Shown one piece after another: positions 54,179 to 61,000 of a stretch of DNA of 64,000 nucleotides; positions within the stretch are counted from its first letter, which is position 1, and each line of letters begins with the position of its first letter. Source of the stretch: JACRLW01 sp046349595 (GTDB lineage: Bacteria; Planctomycetota; UBA1135; UBA2386); NCBI GenBank assembly GCA_046349595.1, contig JAXMCA010000001.1, forward strand, positions 1,302,001 through 1,366,000, given 5' to 3'. Position numbers and translations under genes: made by a program. The notes under the pieces are model-generated. The model had not been told where the DNA came from, searched no databases, and saw only the letters and a program-made list of their open reading frames with translations.

Positions 54179-55824
54179 CCATGGCAGGCAAGGCCACAGC
54201 GATCGATCTCGGTTCCAGCACGGTGAAGCTCGCCGCCGTGAAGGCCGGCAAGCACGGACTCGTGCTCACGCGCTTCGCCGCGTTCCCGAACGAGGAGGCC
54301 GCGCAGGGCATCGCCGCTGCGGGGATCCCGCTCAAGTCGTCCGTCGCCGGTCTCGCCGGGCGCGACATGAACCTGCGCTACACGCAGGTCCCGCCGTCGC
54401 CCGACTGGCAGCTGCGCAACCTGATGGATCTCGAGATCCAGGACATGGCGACGCAGACCGGCGGCTCGCTGTCGGCGGACTACAACCTGCTGCCGGTGGT
54501 CGACGAGGAGGGCGGGACCGAGACGGTGCTGCTCGCCTTCGCCCGCGACGAGGCCCTCGCCCGAGCCGCCGAGCTGGTCGCGCGGGCGGGCGGCTCGATC
54601 GAGGCGCACGTGCCGAACTGCATCGCGCTCTACAACGCCTTCGTGCGCTGTGGGCCGGTGGAGGAGGACACCACGACCTGCGTGGTGAGCCTCGGTCGCG
54701 AGACCATCGACCTCGCCATCGTGCGCGGCGTCGACCTGCTGTTCGCGCGCAACCTCAGCAACGGCGGCAAGGTCTTCGACGACGCGATCGCGCAGTCCTT
54801 CAACGTGAGCGAGCGCAAGGCCGAGTCGCTCAAGAAGGAGCTGCTCGACCTCGACCCCTTCAGCCGCGGCCGTTACGCGTCGGGGCAGGCGGAGAAGGTC
54901 ACGATGGCCGCGGGCGGAGCCGGCTCGGCGATCGTCGCCGCGATCCAGAGCAGTCTCGCCTTCTGCCGCTCGCAGACGCGCAATCCCTCGCTCGCCCTCG
55001 ACAAGGTGCTGATCTGCGGTGGCACGTCGCGGGTGCGCGGGATCACCGGGATGCTGCGCGAGGCGTTGCGTTGCCCGGTCGAGGCCTTCGATCCCTTCGA
55101 GCGCGTCGACCTCTCGGCGTTGCCGGCGGAGGACGTCGAGGCCCTCGAGCGCCATCGGACCGAAGCGGTGATCGCGCTGGGCCTCGCCGCCGGTCGGGTC
55201 GACGACAGCCTCTACCAGCTCGAGATCCTGCCCGAATCGGTGCGTCGGCGCCGGAACTTCCTGCAGCGCACCATCTGGAACATCGCGGCTGCGGTGGTCG
55301 TCGTGGCGGCGCTGGCCGTGCTGGCGACGCGCACGCGCGATCGTGCCGAGGAGGCGCGCACCGCGGGCGCGAAGCTGCGCGCCCTCAAGAAGAGCATCAC
55401 GGAGGTCGACGACGCTGCGACGGAGAAGGCGGCGCAGAACGACCAGCTCCGCGCGGTGATCGAGACCGTCGCGGAACGCGCGGTGCCTCTCGACAGCGTC
55501 CTGCTGACCCTGCGTGCGATCTCTCGCTGCAAGCCCGACGAGATCTGGATCACCGGCATCGAGCTCAAGCGCGATTCCGTCAAGCCCCAGGGGCGGACCG
55601 GCGACGGCGGCGCGGTGGTGGTGATCAAGGGCAAGGGCAAGGACCTCACCGGCCGCGACACCATCGCTGCGTACCAGTCCTTCCTCACCGCGTTCAAGGC
55701 CTTCAGTTACGACGGTGTGTCGCCGGTCGTGACGCCCAGCGACTTCCGCGAGGATGGGCTCGGCAATACCACCTTCACCTGGACCGTGGACTACCGGCCA
55801 GAGCCCGCCGCCAAGGCGGACTGA
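54175..55824 (+). CDS. PilM-PilN fusion protein (GspL-like architecture)
   Basis: A 549-aa protein. Residues 1-345 are an actin-like PilM domain (AIDLGSSTVKLAAVK, CVVSLGRETIDLAIV, ICGGTSRVRGITGML). A helix near 365-384 and a coiled coil plus ferredoxin-like PilN domain follow (to 549). In type IV pili these are separate proteins; GspL of type II secretion has the same fused layout. GTG 54175 has GGGAG at good spacing and overlaps the previous stop; ATG 54181 is an alternative. Confidence 0.85.
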   Translation: MTMAGKATAIDLGSSTVKLAAVKAGKHGLVLTRFAAFPNEEAAQGIAAAGIPLKSSVAGLAGRDMNLRYTQVPPSPDWQLRNLMDLEIQDMATQTGGSLSADYNLLPVVDEEGGTETVLLAFARDEALARAAELVARAGGSIEAHVPNCIALYNAFVRCGPVEEDTTTCVVSLGRETIDLAIVRGVDLLFARNLSNGGKVFDDAIAQSFNVSERKAESLKKELLDLDPFSRGRYASGQAEKVTMAAGGAGSAIVAAIQSSLAFCRSQTRNPSLALDKVLICGGTSRVRGITGMLREALRCPVEAFDPFERVDLSALPAEDVEALERHRTEAVIALGLAAGRVDDSLYQLEILPESVRRRRNFLQRTIWNIAAAVVVVAALAVLATRTRDRAEEARTAGAKLRALKKSITEVDDAATEKAAQNDQLRAVIETVAERAVPLDSVLLTLRAISRCKPDEIWITGIELKRDSVKPQGRTGDGGAVVVIKGKGKDLTGRDTIAAYQSFLTAFKAFSYDGVSPVVTPSDFREDGLGNTTFTWTVDYRPEPAAKAD

Positions 55825-55841
55825 TCAGGATCGGAGACGAC

Positions 55842-56648
55842 GTGGACGTTCAAGAGTTCTGGCAAGAGAACAAGCGCTGGGTGCTGGGAGTGCTCGCCGG
55901 TGGCGTGTTGTTCGCGGTGGCGAACAGCAGCATCGAAGGCATCTTCGGCGCCCACGGGCTCGTCAACGCCGCCCAGGTTTCCGCGAGCGGGATCAAGGGC
56001 ATGTCCGTGTTCGCGCAACCTGCGCTGCAGAAGCTCCGCGAGGAACACGACAAGCTGTCGGCGATCGCGAGTTCGGTGCGCGCGCGGGTGGGCTTCGTCC
56101 CCGACCCCGACTTCGTGCTCGCCGGCAAGGGTGGTCCCGACACCTACTTCCCGGAGATCGCGCGGCGCGTGCGGACGCGGGTGATCCGCGCGGCGCAGGA
56201 GAACGCCGTCGACTTCGCCGAGAGCAATCTCGTGTGGGCGTCGGCGAGCGGACCGGAGGAGATCGAGACGCGCCTCCTCGAACTCGGAGTCCTCGAGGCC
56301 GCGGCGATGCGGTTGTTCGATGCCAGCATCGAGGTCCGCGCCGCCGAGCCGGATGCGCTCGGCCTGCAGTCGATCGAATCGATCAAGATCGAGTCCGGTC
56401 GGCGCGGCACCGCGCTGCGGCCGCGCAAGACCAAGGAAACCGAAGTGCCGATCGTGGAGTACGACGTCAGCTTCCAGTTCCGCTGCGACGCCGCGACCCT
56501 GCAATCCTGGCTCGAGCGCCTTCGCGCGCAGAAGCCGGTGCTCGGGATCGCGCTCGACCCGCCGCTGCAGGCGACCGCGGGAGAGCAGATCGGTGATCCG
56601 ATCCGTGTGAAGTGCACCGTGCAGGCCCTCGTGGTCCGGGAGTCGTGA
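55842..56648 (+). CDS. PilO/GspM-like inner-membrane protein
   Basis: A 268-aa protein from GTG 55842, preceded by GGAGA at 5 nt. A short cytoplasmic stretch is followed by one helix at about 11-28 (WVLGVLAGGVLFAVANS), a helical segment (QPALQKLREEHDKLSA) and a C-terminal alpha/beta domain ending in a strand-rich repeat (VEYDVSFQFRCDAATLQSWL). Size, topology and position after the PilM-PilN gene support PilO/GspM; sequence similarity is weak. Confidence 0.6.
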   Translation: MDVQEFWQENKRWVLGVLAGGVLFAVANSSIEGIFGAHGLVNAAQVSASGIKGMSVFAQPALQKLREEHDKLSAIASSVRARVGFVPDPDFVLAGKGGPDTYFPEIARRVRTRVIRAAQENAVDFAESNLVWASASGPEEIETRLLELGVLEAAAMRLFDASIEVRAAEPDALGLQSIESIKIESGRRGTALRPRKTKETEVPIVEYDVSFQFRCDAATLQSWLERLRAQKPVLGIALDPPLQATAGEQIGDPIRVKCTVQALVVRES

Positions 56649-56652
56649 CGAG

Positions 56653-59313
56653 ATGAACCTGCGCAAGGAACCGATCCTCTTCGCCTGCGCGCTCGCGCTC
56701 GCTGCCTACGTCCTGTCCGGCGGCACCGCGACGAAGCTGCCCACCACGGCGAAGCCCAAGGAGATCAAGGACGCGCCGGTGACGTCGGCGCCGGTGGTCG
56801 TGCTCGCCGATCCGGGCGCCCATGTGGCGTCGGTCGAGCTGTTCCGCGAACCGACCGAAGCCGTGCCGCTGCCGCCGACCGAATTGCCGTTCCCGGTCTT
56901 CGGACGGTTGCCCGAAGTCGCGCCGCCCCTGCCGATGGGGCCGATGCCCGGCTCGTACTGGCTGCATCGTCTGCCCGGCCAGGAGCCCACGCCGCACGAG
57001 TTCCCGCCCGCGAAGGCGGACGGCGATGCGAACGGCGGCGCGCCGCAGGGCCCGGCCCCAGTGCAGTCGCGCGGCTTGAGCGATGCCGAGCTCGCGCAGC
57101 GCTTCGACCGGGTCTGGCAATTGCCCGGGGGCTCGCCGCAGTGGGGTTTGATCCTCAACCCCAACAAGCTCGCCCTGCGACCGACCGGACCCTTCACCGA
57201 TCCGCTGCAGTTCCAGACCGTGTCCACCGCGACCGGCCAACCGATCGGGGCGCCGCGCACCATCGAGGCCGCGAAGATCGACAAGATCCAGTTCGCCGAC
57301 AGCATCGAGAACCGCATCGCCCTCACGCGCCGCGAACTGTCCCGTGCGCAGGAGTCGGTGCCGCGGCGCATCGAGTTCATCGGCTGGCTGATCGACGAGG
57401 CGCGCAAGGACCCAGCGATCTGGAGCGAGGCCGAGAAGGAAGGCCAGGAGCTCGTCGCGATCACCGGGAGCGAACTCGGCTACCAGCAAGTGGTGCGCGT
57501 TCTCCGGGCCGAGGGCGATCTCGGCAAGGAACTCGCGCTCTATCAGGGGCTGCCCGGGGAGTTTGCCGACAGCGCGTTCCGCTGGCGTGAACAGGGTCGC
57601 CTCGAGGCACGTCTCGGCCTCGATCTCGACGCCGAGGCCCATCTGCGCGCCGCACTCGAGCGGCGCCCCGCCGATGCGGCCAGCAACCACGCGCTCGCGA
57701 GCTACCTGCTGTCGCGCGGCCGCGCCGAGGAGGCCCTGCCCTTCGCGCAGCAGGCCGAGCGTTCGACCTCGCAGGCCTACGAGCAGGATTCCGATCCCGG
57801 CTATTCGTCGACGGTGGCGTCGATCCTGCTCGCGCTGGGTCGGGTGACCGAGGCGGCGAGCACGCTCGACAACTCGCGTGCGTCGTCGGCGGCCCTCGCT
57901 CCGGTGCGTGGTGTGCTCGAGTACGCACGCGGCAATCTCGACGCCGCGGCCACGTTGTTCAGCGGTCTGGCCGAGAAGGACACCGGGATGTCGGCGACCT
58001 ACGCGCTCGCGGCGGTGCGCCTGCGCCAGGGACAGTTCGACGAGGCTCGTAACCTCTTCGAACGCGTCCGCGCCGGCGCTCCGGCCTTGCGTGCCCGCGC
58101 GCTCGGTGGACTGGCGCTGCTCTACGAGCGCACTGGCCACGTCGATCTGGCGGCGCCCTTGCTCGAGGAGGCCGGCCGCACCGACCCCAGTGATCCGTGG
58201 ATCGCCTACCTGCAGGGGCGCGCCGCGCGCCTCACGGGCGACCTCGATGACGCGATCGTCCACCTGCGCGACGCGACGCGGCTCGGCGACGACTTCGTCG
58301 AGGCGCTCGCCGAGTGCGGTCTCGCGTTGCGCGCCAAGGGCATGTCCGGAGGTGGTGACGCACCCGAGTCGCTCGCGCAGTCGGTGCGCTACTTCGACCG
58401 CGTGGTCGCGCTCGATGCGTCGCGCTCGAAGTCGACGCTGTTCGTCGAGATCCAGGGCGAGATCCTCGCCCGGGTGGGAGACGTCGCGCGTGCGCGACGT
58501 GCCTTCGAATCCATCGTCGAGAAGAGCAGCGACTTCGCGCGCATCGGCCTCGCCATCCTCGACTATCGCCAGAAGCGCAGCAGCGAGGCACGAGCCGCGC
58601 TCGCGGTGTTGCAGAGCGACACCAGTGGCGCTCCGCAGACGCGCGAGGTGTCGCGCCAGTTGATCGACCTGATCGACGACAACGCGAGCAAGGAACAGGT
58701 GCGCGACGGCTTCCAGCGCGAGTCGGTGGGCCAGGTCTGGAAGGTGCAGGGCGCGCTCGCGCCGTCGATCAAGGACGGCGAGCTGCACTTCAAGGGCAAC
58801 AGCGGATCGATCGAGACCGAGACTTCGGTGCGCCGCACCCTGAAGCGCGCCGGATCCCTGTTGCGTTGCGAAGCCACCTTCCAGCTCCACTCGATCTCGC
58901 CGGTACCGGCCGCGGTCGGGTTGCGCGTCGTCAATGCGGCGCGGGCGGGCGACTTCTGGGTCGAGGTCGGCCTGTTCCGGCGGAGCAACGGCCTCGTCCC
59001 CGAGCTGCGCGTCCACGACGGGCAGCCGCGCAGCGGAGAGAGCGAAGACCCGATCCGCGTCGAGAATCTCGAACTCGACCTGACCGGGCGCCAGAGCGTC
59101 GCCATCGAACTGATCCCCGACGCCGACCGCTCCTCCCATCGCTTCGACCTGCGCATCGAGTGGAACGGACGCGTCGTGCTCGAGCGTGCCGGGTTGCGCC
59201 AGATCAACGATGCCTCGAGCTTCGAACTGGGCACCGACCTGTTCTGCTCGGGCAAACCCGTCGACGTGAGCTTCGACGACTACCGGCTGGTGCGCCGGAA
59301 GGAGACCAAGTGA
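56653..59313 (+). CDS. membrane-anchored TPR protein with C-terminal LamG-like domain
   Basis: An 886-aa protein. An N-terminal anchor lies at about residues 7-23 (PILFACALALAAYVLSG), then a Pro-rich linker to about 135, then TPR-like helices about 230-690 (LGLDLDAEAHLRAALERRP, YARGNLDAAATLFSGL). The last 190 residues form a Con A-like sandwich (RCEATFQLHSISP, SFDDYRLVRRKE). It stands where gspC/pilP would be expected and could be a scaffold or secretin-linked factor. It overlaps gspG by 1 nt (TGATG). Confidence 0.75.
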   Translation: MNLRKEPILFACALALAAYVLSGGTATKLPTTAKPKEIKDAPVTSAPVVVLADPGAHVASVELFREPTEAVPLPPTELPFPVFGRLPEVAPPLPMGPMPGSYWLHRLPGQEPTPHEFPPAKADGDANGGAPQGPAPVQSRGLSDAELAQRFDRVWQLPGGSPQWGLILNPNKLALRPTGPFTDPLQFQTVSTATGQPIGAPRTIEAAKIDKIQFADSIENRIALTRRELSRAQESVPRRIEFIGWLIDEARKDPAIWSEAEKEGQELVAITGSELGYQQVVRVLRAEGDLGKELALYQGLPGEFADSAFRWREQGRLEARLGLDLDAEAHLRAALERRPADAASNHALASYLLSRGRAEEALPFAQQAERSTSQAYEQDSDPGYSSTVASILLALGRVTEAASTLDNSRASSAALAPVRGVLEYARGNLDAAATLFSGLAEKDTGMSATYALAAVRLRQGQFDEARNLFERVRAGAPALRARALGGLALLYERTGHVDLAAPLLEEAGRTDPSDPWIAYLQGRAARLTGDLDDAIVHLRDATRLGDDFVEALAECGLALRAKGMSGGGDAPESLAQSVRYFDRVVALDASRSKSTLFVEIQGEILARVGDVARARRAFESIVEKSSDFARIGLAILDYRQKRSSEARAALAVLQSDTSGAPQTREVSRQLIDLIDDNASKEQVRDGFQRESVGQVWKVQGALAPSIKDGELHFKGNSGSIETETSVRRTLKRAGSLLRCEATFQLHSISPVPAAVGLRVVNAARAGDFWVEVGLFRRSNGLVPELRVHDGQPRSGESEDPIRVENLELDLTGRQSVAIELIPDADRSSHRFDLRIEWNGRVVLERAGLRQINDASSFELGTDLFCSGKPVDVSFDDYRLVRRKETK

Positions 59314-59993
59314 TGGCCGCACGACCGGCTCCGCGTGACGCGGGGTTCACCCTGATCGAGATCCTGATCGTGATCGGCCTGATCGGGCTGATGGCCGGCG
59401 TGCTGATCCCGAACCTGTTCAGCAGCAGGGACCGGCAGAACGTGGCCGTCACCAAGGCGCGCATCGCCGAGCTGATGGTGATGATCGACGGCTACAAGGG
59501 CGTGTGGGGTGACGTGCCGCCGGACGACTACAGCCTTCTCGGCGGCGAGTCCGGTGGGCAGGCGAAGTGGCAGTTCGGCACCGACAACGGCAAGAACACC
59601 GGCATCGAGTCGCTGGTGATGCACCTGTCGATGCAGGCCAAGGGCGGCGGTCGGCTCGATGCGCACGAGGAGTGGTTGTCGAACACCGACAACGACAAGG
59701 CTCCGGCGCTGATCGAGTTGCTCCAGACCAGGGAGCGCAAGGAGATCCTCGACGCCTGGGACACGCCCTTCGCGTACTTCACCGGCTCGATCGGCAGCGG
59801 CTACGGCAAGGCCCAGAAGATCGTGCCGCGCGGTCCGGACGGCGATGCACTCGACGAGGTCGAAGCCAAGCCCTGGCAGAACGCGGACGGTCGTCCGATC
59901 AACCCGCGCGGTTTCCAGCTGATCTCCGCGGGTCCTGACCGCGTCTTCGGCAACGAGGACGACGTCGCCAACTTCGAGATCCCCCGCAAGTGA
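59313..59993 (+). CDS. GspG-like major pseudopilin
   Basis: A 226-aa prepilin. A short basic leader ends in a type III signal DAGFTLIEILIVIGLIGL with Gly-Phe cleavage site and Glu at +5, then a hydrophobic helix. The C-terminal part has the GspG pattern ILDAWDTPFAYF and a terminal ISAGPDRVFGNEDDVANFE, the calcium-binding loop of major pseudopilins. It is longer than usual (about 140) because of an insertion around residues 70-130. Confidence 0.9.
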   Translation: MAARPAPRDAGFTLIEILIVIGLIGLMAGVLIPNLFSSRDRQNVAVTKARIAELMVMIDGYKGVWGDVPPDDYSLLGGESGGQAKWQFGTDNGKNTGIESLVMHLSMQAKGGGRLDAHEEWLSNTDNDKAPALIELLQTRERKEILDAWDTPFAYFTGSIGSGYGKAQKIVPRGPDGDALDEVEAKPWQNADGRPINPRGFQLISAGPDRVFGNEDDVANFEIPRK

Positions 59994-61000
59994 GCATCCG
60001 CAAGACGTCGTACCCGAGCCGACCGTCGCAGGAGTCCTGCGCAGGCTTCACGCTCCTCGAGATGCTCATCGTGATGGGCCTCGTCGGCATGCTGATGGGC
60101 ATCGGGCTCGGCGCGATGCGTCGTCGCGGCAACGACCTCGACGTCGCGACCGCCATGGTGCGCGACGCCGTGCGCACCGCCGCCGAGTCGGCGGCGACGC
60201 GGCACCTGCCTTCGGCGGTGGTGATCGAGCAGGGTGTCGACGGCGGGCCGCCGAGCGTCCGTGCGCGCGTCCTCGAACCGGTCACGAACTGGCATCTCGA
60301 CCGCAGCGAGGCGGACGATGCACGCGCCGGCATCCCCACCGACGTGGTGGGAGAGATCGTCCCCGGCCGTTTCGGCATGGCGCGTCGCAACGACGCGAAG
60401 GTGAAGGCGTCGATCCTGCGCGCACAGGTCGGGGGACATCCGGTCTTCGACCTCCATTCGGGATTCGCGATCCGCGCCGAGGTGCGTTTCGACGGTCAGG
60501 GCGAGGAGGCCGTGCTGTTCCGGCTCGGCACCGCGCTCGAGCTGCGCCTCGATGCGTCGCTGGTGCCGTCCCTGAAGTTCGTCGGCACCGAGGGGAAGGG
60601 ACCGCGCGGCAGCACGACGATCGCGGCCAGGACCCCGCTGCGGAAGGACCGTTGGATCACCCTCGAGGCCGTGCAGGAGGCCGACCGCTTGCTGCTGCGC
60701 GTCGACGGCATCGAGGTCGCATCCGGACGCGCCGATCTCCCGTTGTGGCAACCCGGCGACGAGAGCTTCGAGATCTCGCCGGGCGACCGGCCGATCCAGG
60801 GTGTCGTCGACGAAGTCGCGGTGTTCGCGTACGCCTTCGCGGAGCAGGAGAGCCTTCCCACGGGTCTGACGGTGAAGGGCGAGCCCCCGGTGATCCGCTT
60901 CGACAGCGATGGTGATCTCGAGGGCACCGCGGTGATCCGTCTCGGTGGTCTCGACGACGAACGCGTGCTGCGTGTCGGCCCGGGAGGGCGCATCGAATGA
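59990..61000 (+). CDS. GspH-like minor pseudopilin fused to a LamG-like domain
   Basis: A 336-aa protein from GTG 59990 (GTGA overlap with gspG). The prepilin signal is CAGFTLLEMLIVMGLVG, with the hydrophobic helix to about residue 40 and a GspH-type helix (AMVRDAVRTAAESAATR). From about 140 a Con A/LamG-like sandwich follows (SGFAIRAEVRFDGQGEEAVL, WITLEAVQEADRLLLRVDGI, VVDEVAVFAYAF). GspH normally ends near 170 residues, so the second half is an addition. Confidence 0.8.
   Translation: MSIRKTSYPSRPSQESCAGFTLLEMLIVMGLVGMLMGIGLGAMRRRGNDLDVATAMVRDAVRTAAESAATRHLPSAVVIEQGVDGGPPSVRARVLEPVTNWHLDRSEADDARAGIPTDVVGEIVPGRFGMARRNDAKVKASILRAQVGGHPVFDLHSGFAIRAEVRFDGQGEEAVLFRLGTALELRLDASLVPSLKFVGTEGKGPRGSTTIAARTPLRKDRWITLEAVQEADRLLLRVDGIEVASGRADLPLWQPGDESFEISPGDRPIQGVVDEVAVFAYAFAEQESLPTGLTVKGEPPVIRFDSDGDLEGTAVIRLGGLDDERVLRVGPGGRIE

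Noticed and set aside
56467..59322. Minus-strand open frame of about 950 codons opposite the TPR gene
   Set aside because: Antisense artefact; the plus-strand frame has an anchor helix, TPR-like repeats and proper coupling with its neighbours.
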